Positions 52,827 through 61,335 of a stretch of DNA of 64,000 nucleotides are shown piece by piece. A program made the position numbers and the translations under genes. The stretch covers positions 124,001 to 188,000 of the forward strand of contig NZ_BAAAEI010000014.1 in NCBI RefSeq assembly GCF_039522935.1. Direction: 5' to 3'. The stretch's first letter is position 1, and each line of letters opens with the position of its first letter. This DNA is from Bowmanella denitrificans. Its GTDB lineage: Bacteria > Pseudomonadota > Gammaproteobacteria > Enterobacterales > Alteromonadaceae. A model generated the notes under the pieces. It ran no database searches. It saw only the letters and a program-made list of their open reading frames with translations, and had not been told where the DNA came from.

Positions 52827-55151
52827 ATGTCTATTTTATTGATTCTGCTGGTAGTTCTCGCCGTTGTGCTTGGCGTGACAGATATCAGGCGTAACCTGAT
52901 CACCAAACCGGTGTTCCAGATCTTCAAGAAGATTCTGCCACCCATGTCCACGACCGAACGTGAAGCTATGGAAGCTGGCTCTATTTGGTGGGAAGGTGAG
53001 CTGTTTTGCGGCAAACCGGATTGGAACAAGCTGCACGGCTATGCAAAACCTGCGTTAAGTGAGGAAGAACAAGCCTTTATGGACAATCAGGTGGAAACCC
53101 TGCTGAAAATGCTGGATGACCACAAGATTGTGCATGAAGACAAAGATCTGCCCAAAGCGGTATGGGAATATCTGCGCAAAGAAGGTTTCTTTGCCATGAT
53201 TATTCCGAAGTCTTTTGGCGGACGTGAATTTTCGGCGATTGCCAATTCCACCATCGTGTCACGCATCTCCACTCGCTCCTTGAGCGTGGCAGTTACCGTG
53301 ATGGTACCCAATTCTTTGGGCCCAGGTGAGCTGTTAATGCATTATGGCACTGAGCAACAGAAAAATTACTGGTTGCCGCGCCTGGCCGATGGTACTGACA
53401 TTCCCTGTTTTGCCTTAACCGGTCCTGAAGCGGGCTCTGATGCTGGCGCTATTCCTGATACCGGCATCGTGTGTAAAGGTATGCACGAAGGTAAAGAGGT
53501 GCTAGGCCTTAAGCTAAGTTGGGACAAGCGCTATATTACTTTGGCACCTGTTGCTACCGTATTGGGGCTTGCATTTAAGATGTACGATCCCGATGCTTTG
53601 TTGGGTGACAAGAAAGACCTTGGTATTACCTGTGCCTTAATTCCCACCAGCCACCCTGGTGTTAACGTAGGTGATCGTCACTTCCCAGTGGCAATGGCCT
53701 TTATGAACGGCACCACCACAGGTGAAGACGTGTTTATCCCCCTTGATTGGATCATCGGTGGCCCGGATTACGCTGGGCGTGGCTGGCGGATGCTGGTGGA
53801 ATGCTTATCGGCAGGACGGGGGATCTCATTGCCGGCCCTGGCAACGGCTAATGGCCACTTGTCGGCTCGCACCACGGGTGCTTATGCGGCGGTGCGTAAA
53901 CAGTTTGGTTTGTCTATTGGTAAGTTTGAGGGTATTCAGGAAGCCATGGGGCGTATCGGTGGTCTGACTTACACGTTAGAAGCCATGCGTACCATGACGG
54001 CTGGCGCCATTGACTTGGGTGAAAGCCCGTCAGTAGTGACAGCGATTGCCAAATACCATATGACGGAAATGTCACGCGAAATCATTAACGATGCCATGGA
54101 CATTCATGCTGGTAAGGGTGTACAGCTTGGTCCTAAAAACTACCTTGCGCATCAGTATTTCGGTACCCCTGTGGCAATTACCGTGGAAGGCGCCAATATC
54201 CTGACCCGTAATCTGATGATATTTGGTCAGGGCGCAACCCGTTGCCACCCCTATGTGTTTGAGGAAATGGAAGCGGCGGCCAATCCCGATACAGAGCAAG
54301 GCCTGAAGGACTTTGACCAGTTGCTGGTTAAGCATGTGGCTTTTGCTACCGGCAATTTCTTTGGTGCGTTGTGGCAAGGGCTGACAGCTGGTGCCTTTAA
54401 TCGTGCCCCGGTATCAGGTGAAACGGGTGAGTATTATCAGCAGCTTTCACGTATGTCGAAAGGGCTAGCACTCTGTGCAGACTTTTCCATGTTGATTCTG
54501 GGCGGTGATCTTAAACGTAAGGAGATGATTTCTGCCCGTCTTGGCGATGTACTCAGCCAGTTGTACATTGCCTCGGCTGTGCTGCGTCGCTATGAATCTG
54601 ATGGTCGTCAGGTGGCCGACTTACCCTTTGTGCATTATGCCGTGCAACGTTGTTTGCAGCGTATCGGTGTAGCCTTTAACGGTTTCTTCCAGAACTTCCC
54701 CAATCGACTGGTGGCTGTGATGCTTAAACGTGTGGTGTTCCCCTGGGGAATCAACTATCGCATGCCGCATGACGATATTACCCAGCAAGTGAGTGACAGC
54801 CTGATGCAGCCTGGCGTGATGCGTGACCGCCTGACCCACTTGTGCTATATCGGTGAAAAAGCTGATGATCCGGTTGGAATCGTCGAAAACGCCTTTATTG
54901 CCATGCATGATGTCGTGCCAATTGAGAAGAAAATTCTCAAGGCGCAAAAACAAAAAGTAATTCCACGTAAGTTGCCTTTTGCGACCATGCTGGAGCTGGC
55001 TCTTAAGGAGGGTATTATTTCCGAGCATGAAGCTGAACAGCTTAAGCGTACGGATGTGTTGCGCAAAGAAGCCCTGAGTGTGGACAGCTTCGCGCCCGGC
55101 GTGCTGGAGGGACATAAGGCACACACGCAGAAAGACAAATCTGTGGCCTAA
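52827..55151 (+). CDS. fadE: Acyl-CoA dehydrogenase FadE
   Basis: A 774-residue acyl-CoA dehydrogenase of the long FadE type: an N-terminal hydrophobic segment (ILLILLVVLAVVLGV), then LPKAVWEYLRKEGFFAMIIP near 110, FALTGPEAGSDAGAIPD near 195 (FAD contact), HAGKGVQLGPKNYLAHQYFG near 428 and a C-terminal extension absent from the short ACAD enzymes. It catalyses the first step of fatty-acid beta-oxidation at the inner membrane. It is transcribed with psrA and ends at a strong terminator. Confidence 0.95.
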   Translation: MSILLILLVVLAVVLGVTDIRRNLITKPVFQIFKKILPPMSTTEREAMEAGSIWWEGELFCGKPDWNKLHGYAKPALSEEEQAFMDNQVETLLKMLDDHKIVHEDKDLPKAVWEYLRKEGFFAMIIPKSFGGREFSAIANSTIVSRISTRSLSVAVTVMVPNSLGPGELLMHYGTEQQKNYWLPRLADGTDIPCFALTGPEAGSDAGAIPDTGIVCKGMHEGKEVLGLKLSWDKRYITLAPVATVLGLAFKMYDPDALLGDKKDLGITCALIPTSHPGVNVGDRHFPVAMAFMNGTTTGEDVFIPLDWIIGGPDYAGRGWRMLVECLSAGRGISLPALATANGHLSARTTGAYAAVRKQFGLSIGKFEGIQEAMGRIGGLTYTLEAMRTMTAGAIDLGESPSVVTAIAKYHMTEMSREIINDAMDIHAGKGVQLGPKNYLAHQYFGTPVAITVEGANILTRNLMIFGQGATRCHPYVFEEMEAAANPDTEQGLKDFDQLLVKHVAFATGNFFGALWQGLTAGAFNRAPVSGETGEYYQQLSRMSKGLALCADFSMLILGGDLKRKEMISARLGDVLSQLYIASAVLRRYESDGRQVADLPFVHYAVQRCLQRIGVAFNGFFQNFPNRLVAVMLKRVVFPWGINYRMPHDDITQQVSDSLMQPGVMRDRLTHLCYIGEKADDPVGIVENAFIAMHDVVPIEKKILKAQKQKVIPRKLPFATMLELALKEGIISEHEAEQLKRTDVLRKEALSVDSFAPGVLEGHKAHTQKDKSVA

Positions 55152-55165
55152 CTACCTTGCATGAC

Positions 55166-55193
55166 AAAAAGCCGGTCTTCTGACCGGCTTTTT
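55166..55193. terminator. Strong bidirectional terminator after fadE
   Basis: Perfect 12-bp stem AAAAAGCCGGTC / GACCGGCTTTTT, loop TTCT. T runs occur on both strands. Confidence 0.92.
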
Positions 55194-55194
55194 A

Positions 55195-55516
55195 TATCCA
55201 GGGATGGATGGTATGTCGACGTTGCAGGAGCATTCGTCGACGATATCCAGGGATGGATGGGCAGAAAAACTGCTCCTGCGTTTTCTGCACTACCACCATC
55301 CCTGGCGGGCGTATATCGGCGTTGCAGGAGCATTCGCCGACGATATCCAGGGATGGATGGGCAGAAAAACTATAAGCTACGTCCCTGAAGCTTACCTGCA
55401 AAGCAGGCCAGCTAAAGCTTTTCTATAGCGTTCCATACGCTATAGTGCTCCTGCGTTTTCTGCACTACCACCATCCCTGGTGGGCGTATGTTGGTGTTGC
55501 AGGAGCATTCGCCGGG
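55195..55516. repeat. Interrupted 100-bp tandem repeat rich in inverted repeats
   Basis: A unit of two 50-bp halves, A and B. A1 is 55221-55270, B1 55271-55320, A2 55321-55370 (one mismatch to A1), B2 55446-55495 (four mismatches to B1), and a partial third A is 55496-55514. A shortened unit precedes A1 (from 55195). Each unit folds as a long hairpin: CCAGGGATGG (55247-55256) pairs with CCATCCCTGG (55296-55305), and GCAGAAAAAC with GTTTTCTGC around a TGCTCCTGC loop. Short open frames on both strands here change frame with each 100-bp unit and are not genes. It resembles REP/BIME-type extragenic elements. Confidence 0.85.
55371..55445. mobile_element. 75-bp insert in the apex of a repeat hairpin
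   Basis: This segment separates A2 from B2 of the tandem repeat, exactly at the loop of the predicted hairpin, where B1 directly follows A1. It carries its own hairpins, CCTGC-AAA-GCAGG (55395-55407) and CTATAGCG-N7-CGCTATAG (55423-55445), and its ends read TATA and TATAG. It is too short to code for a transposase, so it could be a miniature non-autonomous element or another extragenic repeat. Confidence 0.5.
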
Positions 55517-55517
55517 G

Positions 55518-56408
55518 TTATTGCAGTCTCGGCATATTCTTTTCAATATAGTCGGCTATAAAGTCCCTAAGACATTTCGCCCGTTCACTCAATAATCTGC
55601 CACTTGGCCATACCAGATAAATATCACGTTTGTCCCCTTGCCACTGTGGCAGGACTCTTACCAACTCACCGTTTTCCAGTTGTGGCTGCACTTCGGTCAG
55701 GGGTAACAGGCTGATTCCCTGATGATCACAGACTAAATGTTTCATCATCTCGGTGTCATTGAATGTGGCGTTAAAGCGCGGGAATAGCTCCTGCACAGTG
55801 CCAGACTGGTGGACAAGTTGCCATTTGCTCCACAAGGTAGTGCCAACGAGTCGGTGCTCTTTAAGTTGTCCTGGATGTTCGGGTATGCCGTTTTCAGCCA
55901 GATAGTCAGGTGAGGCTACCAGCAGTTTGGGGATTTGCCCCAGTTTCTGCTGGTATAGCAGAGAGTCGGGCTGCGGTCCTACCCGCAGTGCAAGCTCAGC
56001 CTTGCTGTTAATTAAATCCTCGCGCTGATTAGCCAGTATCAATTCAAGCTGAATCTGTGGAAACTGCCGACTAAATCCCAACCACATAGGGCGCAGAAAG
56101 CCGTGGGATATATTGATGGGCGCCAGCACCTTGAGTTTGCCGTGCAGTAATTTATGCGATTCGCTCAACTGCTGTTGTGTCTGTTCAAATTGGCTGACCA
56201 AATCAGCGTAGGCTTGATAGTAGATTTCCCCTTCCTGGCTCAATACGCATTGCCTGGCAGAACGATGCAATAACTGGCTGCCTAACTGTTGTTCCAGTTT
56301 TTGCAATCGTCTGGTTACGGTTGCGGCAGGTAGTCCCATAAACTGGGCCGCGCCAGAAAGCCCCCCTTGCTGCACAATGTGCACAAATAAGCGAATGTCA
56401 TCGAACAT
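55518..56408 (-). CDS. LysR family transcriptional regulator
   Basis: A 296-residue LysR regulator: HTH (about 1-60, with GLSGAAQFMGLPAATVTRRLQ reading as GAAQFMGLPAATVTRRLQKL) and a type-2 binding-protein-like effector domain (about 90-290). It is of the subgroup with LHRSARQCVLSQEGEIYYQ near 48. It diverges from the DUF2798-DUF2938 pair 62 bp away and may control it. The repeat region abuts its stop codon. Confidence 0.9.
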   Translation of the reverse strand: MFDDIRLFVHIVQQGGLSGAAQFMGLPAATVTRRLQKLEQQLGSQLLHRSARQCVLSQEGEIYYQAYADLVSQFEQTQQQLSESHKLLHGKLKVLAPINISHGFLRPMWLGFSRQFPQIQLELILANQREDLINSKAELALRVGPQPDSLLYQQKLGQIPKLLVASPDYLAENGIPEHPGQLKEHRLVGTTLWSKWQLVHQSGTVQELFPRFNATFNDTEMMKHLVCDHQGISLLPLTEVQPQLENGELVRVLPQWQGDKRDIYLVWPSGRLLSERAKCLRDFIADYIEKNMPRLQ

Positions 56409-56470
56409 GATTTCAAATATGCAATTTAAGATTGAAAAAGTGCTTATGTTTTTATTTTGGCAGGTGAATT

Positions 56471-56785
56471 ATGATGCAGCAACTTAATTCGGCAAGGCCA
56501 GTTTTAGGTGGCATTGCCGGGAATATCAACCGTCTCTGGAGCGTATCGATGATTCATCCCAAATATACCCAATACGTGTTCTCCTTCTTCATGGCATTGC
56601 TGATGTCCTGCATTATGTCATTGGTGATTACCGTCTTTAACGTGGGTGCCGTCGACGGTTTACTTCTAATTTGGCTAAAAGCCTGGTTGTTTGCCTTTGC
56701 GGTGGCGCTGCCCACCATTAATTTGGTGACACCACTGGTAAGGCGTCTGGTCGGTATGGTTATCCGCCAGGATCGCATGGCCTGA
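56471..56785 (+). CDS. DUF2798 family membrane protein
   Basis: A 104-residue protein with two membrane helices (about 33-55 and 65-88) in the DUF2798 pattern: KYTQYVFSFFMALLMSCIMS, then WLKAWLFAFAVALPTINLV and PLVRRLV. Homologues begin near MIHPKY, so a start at 56549 (residue 27) is possible. Function is unknown. It is 17 bp upstream of the DUF2938 gene, and such pairs often sit beside LysR genes. Confidence 0.78.
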   Translation: MMQQLNSARPVLGGIAGNINRLWSVSMIHPKYTQYVFSFFMALLMSCIMSLVITVFNVGAVDGLLLIWLKAWLFAFAVALPTINLVTPLVRRLVGMVIRQDRMA

Positions 56786-56802
56786 GGGTAGGGAGAGTAC
56801 AT

Positions 56803-57282
56803 ATGCAATATTGGCTTGACGTGCTGTTGATTGGCGTTGGCGCTACCCTGGTAATGGATTTGTGGGCGCTGCTGTTAAAACGCGGGTTTAATATCGCATC
56901 GTTGAACTTCTGTATGGTCGGGCGTTGGCTATGCCATATACCAGATGGGCAATTCTACCATCAGGGAATTGCACGCTCAGCACCGAAGAGTGGCGAATGT
57001 GCGGTGGGGTGGACTGCCCACTATGTTATCGGCGTTGCCTTTGCGTTGGTACTGACAGGAGTGCCGGATTGGCTGAATGCGCCAACCCTGCTTCCAGCTC
57101 TGGTATTTGGCGCGATCACGGTGTTGATTCCTTACTTGGTGATGCAGCCTGCGCTGGGTATGGGGATTGCGGCAGCCAAAACCCCTAATCCCATGCTGGC
57201 CAGAGTGAAAAGCCTGATAACCCACCTGGTATTTGGTGCCGGACTCTACCTGTCTGCGCTGATTGTCAGGGCTGTATTTTAA
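56803..57282 (+). CDS. DUF2938 family membrane protein
   Basis: A 159-residue protein with four hydrophobic segments and the DUF2938 features ATLVMDLWALLLKRGF near 14, GRWLCHIPDGQFYHQGIA near 41 and GMGIAAAKTPNPMLARVKSL near 122. Function is unknown. Its stop overlaps the convergent gene at 57266 by 17 bp. Confidence 0.82.
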   Translation: MQYWLDVLLIGVGATLVMDLWALLLKRGFNIASLNFCMVGRWLCHIPDGQFYHQGIARSAPKSGECAVGWTAHYVIGVAFALVLTGVPDWLNAPTLLPALVFGAITVLIPYLVMQPALGMGIAAAKTPNPMLARVKSLITHLVFGAGLYLSALIVRAVF

Positions 57283-57874
57283 CCTTGGATTGTGCTGATT
57301 GTGTTACCTGTAAAGCCAGTTTATCTAAACTGGCTTCTAATCTCGCTTCGCTAATGTGTCCCTGTTGATAGCGTATTTCCGTCTCAAGCAATCCCTTAGC
57401 CTGTTGCAGCAGGTGTTGGTATAACAAAACATCATGTACCCGGCTTCTTTTTAAGTTGATTAGCAATTCGTTAAGGTCAGTCAAACTTTGCCCGCTGATA
57501 TTACTACCGGTCAGGCTGTGGCTGAGCATATTATCCAGAAAGTCGGGGTAGGGCGGTGGATTTTTATCATAGAAGCCGATGCGTTGTTTGTCTGTCAGCT
57601 TACTTTCATATTCAGCTAAGATGCTCGCATAATCATGGCTGGTTTGTACGCTGGCAATGGCAGCGTTAAGGAGCTTGATCAAGTCCCGCTTTTCTTTCCC
57701 TTTTGCTTCATAGTTAGATATTGCTATGGCGATTAATACCCCGATAAAAGTAGCAACCAGGGTCAGATAGAAATTAACGGCGGCGCTATGGGTTTGACTG
57801 AGACGTTGGAACCTAGGGTGAAAAGTCAGCAAACCCAGCAGGGAAAAAGCCAGGGTAGCGATGATATACGACAT
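57266..57874 (-). CDS. Membrane protein of unknown function
   Basis: A 202-residue protein with two N-terminal membrane helices (about 3-18 and 33-53, FYLTLVATFIGVLIAIAISN) and a long helical cytoplasmic or periplasmic region (about 60-200) rich in Gln, Leu and Lys. I do not recognise a family; it resembles the many two-helix proteins of the DUF-type with a coiled tail. It is a single gene downstream of ppc on the same strand, 115 bp after its stop. Confidence 0.6.
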   Translation of the reverse strand: MSYIIATLAFSLLGLLTFHPRFQRLSQTHSAAVNFYLTLVATFIGVLIAIAISNYEAKGKEKRDLIKLLNAAIASVQTSHDYASILAEYESKLTDKQRIGFYDKNPPPYPDFLDNMLSHSLTGSNISGQSLTDLNELLINLKRSRVHDVLLYQHLLQQAKGLLETEIRYQQGHISEARLEASLDKLALQVTQSAQSKVKIQP

Positions 57875-57988
57875 AATGATAGTTGGCAGCGAAATAAAAG
57901 TGGCAGCAGTTTAGCCGACTCTTCTGTGCCATTCGAGTGTTATAAGGTAGGGGAAAAGCAGACCGGCTTAGCACCGGTCCGCTACCTG

Positions 57989-60607
57989 TTACCCAGTGTT
58001 ACGCATTCCCACAGCGATACCGGCAATAGCCACCATCATTGCCCGTTCCAGGGTTGGGTTTTCACCTTGCTGCTTACGCACCCGGTCCAGTAATTCTATT
58101 TGCAACAGGTGTAATGGCTCCAGATAGGCAGCACGGATTTGCATGGATTCCTTGCCTTGTGGGTCCTGTTCCAGCGCACTGCTTTGTTTCATCAGTTTAA
58201 AGATCATCGCCTGACTTTGCTCAAGCTCTTCGCGTAGCGCTTTGCCGAAGTACTGCAGCGATTCGGGTACCAGGCGTTTGTCATACTCAGCGCTGATGCG
58301 TGCATCCGCCTTGGCAAACACCATGTCGAGCATCGACAGACGGGTTTTGAAAAAGGGCCAGTCGCTGATCATCTCATCCAGTATTTTCTGCTGTGTGCCA
58401 TTGTCCAGCGCATATTTTACCGCTTTCATTACACCTAACCATGAAGGCAGCACCAGACGATTTTGTGCCCAGGCAAATATCCAGGGAATAGCGCGCAGGC
58501 TTTCCACCCCACCATCGGGTTTACGCTTGGACGGACGACTGCCAAGTGGCAGCTTGCCTAATTCCTCTTCAGGGGTGGCCGCGCGAAAGTAGGGCACAAA
58601 ATTGGCGTCTTCACGCACTACTGCACGGTAGTTATCACAGCCTTGTGCGGCCATCTCGTTCATCAGGTTGCGCCATTCAGCTTTTGGCGCTGGCGGCGGC
58701 AACAACATGGCTTCCAGAATAGCGCTGGCATAAAGTTTCAGACTGCGGTTGGCCAGTGCTGGCATGCCAAACTTGTAGCGAATGGTCTCGCCCTGTTCGG
58801 TGACCCGAAAACCGCCTTTTAGTGAACCTGGAGGTTGGGACAAAATCGCTGCATGAGCCGGCAGGCCACCCCGACCGATAGTACCGCCACGACCATGGAA
58901 TAAGGTCAGTTCAATGCCTTTGCTATCGGCCAGCGCCACCAATTGCTCCTGAGACTGGTACTGCCCCCAGCCAGCGGCTAGCGCTCCGGCATCTTTGGCT
59001 GAATCCGAGTAGCCAATCATTATGTACTGTCGACCTTGGATATAACCGCGATACCAGTCAATATCCAGTAGCTTACCTGTAACGTCTGCGGCGTTATTCA
59101 GGTCATCCAGGGTTTCAAACAAAGGTGCCACTGGCATTGGCCAGTTGATACCCGCTTCTTGTAGTAGCAATTGCACTGCCAATACGTCGGAGGGCTGACT
59201 GGCCATGGAAATAATGTAAATGCCAAAACCATCTTTGCTTTGCGATGCGATAACCGCACAGGTATCCAGCACTTCCTGCACTTCTTTACTTGGTTGCCAT
59301 TTGCGTGGCAACAGAGGACGACGCGATGACAATTCCCGTAACAGGAAGGATTGCTTGTCTTCTTCACTCCAACTTAAATAATCGCCGATGCCAAGGTAGC
59401 GGGTCAGTTCACTTAATACCTGACTGTGGCGTTCTGAATGTTGACGGACATCCAGTTTTAACAAGTGAATACCAAAACAGTGGGCTCGGCGGATAGTATC
59501 CAGCAGCTCAGCGTTGGCAATACTGGCCAGGCCGGTGTCCACCAGCGACTGATAACATAGCAGCAATGGCTCAATCAGCTCCGCCTGACTGTTTACCCAA
59601 GTGGCAGGTGAGCCGCCCTGATCGTTAATAAAGGCATCAATACCATCATGGGTCGCCTCCAGTTTATCGCGCAACTTGCGTAGGATATGACGATAAGGCT
59701 CCCTGTGATGCTCGGCAGCTTCCATCAATGCCGGTGTGCCGTGGCTCATTGACAATTCAGCCTGGAGCTTATTCAGATCATTGAAAAACAACCTGGCCGC
59801 GCGTTTTCTGGCCAGCAACAACACCTGTTCGGTCACTTTGGCCGTGACAAAGGGATTACCATCTCTGTCACCGCCCATCCAGGATGAGAACCTTACCGGG
59901 CAGGCATCCAACGGCATGGGCTGGTCAAACTCGGCACGAAACTTATCATCCATTTCGCGCAAAAACTGCGGAACAGCGTCCCACAAGGAGTTTTCTATAA
60001 CTGAAAAGCCCCATTGCGCTTCATCTACCGGGGTAGGTCGTACCGAGCGGATTTCTTCGGTATGCCAGGCCTGACAAATCAGTGCTGAGATTCTTTTCAA
60101 CAGTTTGGCGCGGTCCTCGCTGCTCAGTTCATAACCATGAATGGTGGCCAGACAGTTGGCCAGTTCACTGTATTTGTGAATCAGGGTGCGTCGCGTCACT
60201 TCTGTGGGGTGCGCGGTTAGTACTAAATCTATTCGCAGCTGGGCCAGCGCTTGCTGGAAACTGCGACCCGCCATGCTGGTGCCTTTTAGTTTGCTGCTAA
60301 GCTGATCCAGTGGGTCTTCCGACGGCTGGGAGCTGTTAAATTCCTGCTCGGCAATATTGGCCAGGTTCAGAAATTGGGCGAACGCGCGGCCAACAGTGAG
60401 TAAGTCTGTATCTTCAAGCTCGCTGAACAGCGACTGCAATTCATGTCTGGCCTGCTCATCGCCCTGAGACGAACTGCGCCCTTGCTTGCGAATTGTTTCG
60501 ATCCTGTCTAACCAGGTTTTGCCCAATTGGGCTTCGATGGTTTCACCCAGAATACTGCCTAGTTCTCTGACAGTTTCCATCAACTGATGATCGATTGGCG
60601 CTGACAT
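57989..60607 (-). CDS. ppc: Phosphoenolpyruvate carboxylase
   Basis: An 872-residue enzyme that carboxylates PEP to oxaloacetate to refill the TCA cycle. Catalytic segments are VLTAHPTEVTRRT (His near 138), SWMGGDRDGNPFVTAKVT near 240, MIGYSDSAKDAG near 535, FHGRGGTIGRGG near 572 (mobile loop) and the terminal RNTG. GGAGG precedes the ATG at 60607; twelve more in-frame codons upstream are rejected. A HexR-type palindrome lies 47 bp upstream. Confidence 0.97.
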   Translation of the reverse strand: MSAPIDHQLMETVRELGSILGETIEAQLGKTWLDRIETIRKQGRSSSQGDEQARHELQSLFSELEDTDLLTVGRAFAQFLNLANIAEQEFNSSQPSEDPLDQLSSKLKGTSMAGRSFQQALAQLRIDLVLTAHPTEVTRRTLIHKYSELANCLATIHGYELSSEDRAKLLKRISALICQAWHTEEIRSVRPTPVDEAQWGFSVIENSLWDAVPQFLREMDDKFRAEFDQPMPLDACPVRFSSWMGGDRDGNPFVTAKVTEQVLLLARKRAARLFFNDLNKLQAELSMSHGTPALMEAAEHHREPYRHILRKLRDKLEATHDGIDAFINDQGGSPATWVNSQAELIEPLLLCYQSLVDTGLASIANAELLDTIRRAHCFGIHLLKLDVRQHSERHSQVLSELTRYLGIGDYLSWSEEDKQSFLLRELSSRRPLLPRKWQPSKEVQEVLDTCAVIASQSKDGFGIYIISMASQPSDVLAVQLLLQEAGINWPMPVAPLFETLDDLNNAADVTGKLLDIDWYRGYIQGRQYIMIGYSDSAKDAGALAAGWGQYQSQEQLVALADSKGIELTLFHGRGGTIGRGGLPAHAAILSQPPGSLKGGFRVTEQGETIRYKFGMPALANRSLKLYASAILEAMLLPPPAPKAEWRNLMNEMAAQGCDNYRAVVREDANFVPYFRAATPEEELGKLPLGSRPSKRKPDGGVESLRAIPWIFAWAQNRLVLPSWLGVMKAVKYALDNGTQQKILDEMISDWPFFKTRLSMLDMVFAKADARISAEYDKRLVPESLQYFGKALREELEQSQAMIFKLMKQSSALEQDPQGKESMQIRAAYLEPLHLLQIELLDRVRKQQGENPTLERAMMVAIAGIAVGMRNTG

Positions 60608-60653
60608 GCGGTCCTCCAACTTGTTGCAGATTAAGCGGGTCATCCCGTCTATT

Positions 60654-60670
60654 TTGTAATTTAATTACAA
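60654..60670. promoter_or_regulatory. HexR-type operator upstream of ppc
   Basis: TTGTAATttaATTACAA is a perfect 7-3-7 palindrome. It matches the motif known for HexR in Shewanella and relatives (TGTAATnnnATTACA). It lies 47 bp before the ppc start. HexR releases DNA when it binds KDPG. Confidence 0.75.
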
Positions 60671-60775
60671 TAACCCGAATCGACCTGCTTGTCGAAACTT
60701 TGCCTGATATGTTGTGCAGAAAATAAAATAACAGGAAGGGCTACGGGATTGCAGCCCTGGCGGGAAACACTCAAT

Positions 60776-61084
60776 TCATACTGAAATCACAGAGTTATCT
60801 TCCAAAGATAGCGGCGAGGGCACATAGGTGTCGGCATTCCAGTCGTTCTCCCATGTCTTGTCATCCAGCAGATAGCGAAACTGATATTGACTGTCCTTAG
60901 GCAAATCAAGAGTAGTGGTAAAGTCACCGTTCTTCAGCTTTTTCATGGGCTCAGCACTGGTGTCCCAGGCGTTAAAGTCACCCAATAACCGAACCCTGTC
61001 AGCATGTTGGGCTTCTTCTTTGGACAGCTTAAAGGTAACTTTGCATACAGGTTTGGATTTGAGATATTGCTTTTTAAAACTCAT
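60776..61084 (-). CDS. CBM48 / isoamylase N-terminal-like protein
   Basis: A 102-residue protein made of one early-set (CBM48) domain of the glycogen-binding type: VTFKLSKEEAQHADRVRLLG, then DFNAWDTSAEPMKKLKNGDF and YQFRYLLDDKTWENDWNAD. Such small stand-alone domains are widespread beside carbohydrate genes, and may bind glycogen or starch. Its promoter region has a HexR-like palindrome 18-34 bp upstream, giving it the same likely control as ppc, the neighbouring gene. Confidence 0.88.
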   Translation of the reverse strand: MSFKKQYLKSKPVCKVTFKLSKEEAQHADRVRLLGDFNAWDTSAEPMKKLKNGDFTTTLDLPKDSQYQFRYLLDDKTWENDWNADTYVPSPLSLEDNSVISV

Positions 61085-61101
61085 CGCGGATGCTCCTTTC
61101 T

Positions 61102-61118
61102 TTGTAATAAAATTACAT
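61102..61118. promoter_or_regulatory. HexR-type operator upstream of the CBM48 gene
   Basis: TTGTAATaaaATTACAT is a 7-3-7 palindrome with one outer mismatch, the same motif as the site at 60654-60670. It lies 18 bp before the ATG at 61084. Confidence 0.65.
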
Positions 61119-61335
61119 TTGTTTGCTGTATCCTTATCATCTATACCAGAGTTGAGCGAAATTACAGCAATTTAGAATGAATAAGGTTAAAACCGATGGC
61201 TATATACTTAACGTCGTGCACATAGCTGACAGTCAATAACGGCGAAGCTGAAAACTTAACAAAATCAATAGCGCATTCGCGTTATTAAGCAATTAAACTA
61301 GCGTTTGTATCGTGACTTATTACAAAGGGTTGTCC

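Noticed and set aside
54621..55124. Open frame of 167 codons on the minus strand
   Set aside because: Antisense to fadE, whose frame is conserved throughout; no supporting signal.
55148..55428. Four overlapping open frames of 61-75 codons on both strands
   Set aside because: They lie in the tandem repeat and its terminator. The 100-bp period shifts frame at every unit, and the translations show only the repeat.
55195..55516. CRISPR array
   Set aside because: Repeat units are about 100 bp, adjoin directly without unique spacers, and there are no cas genes.
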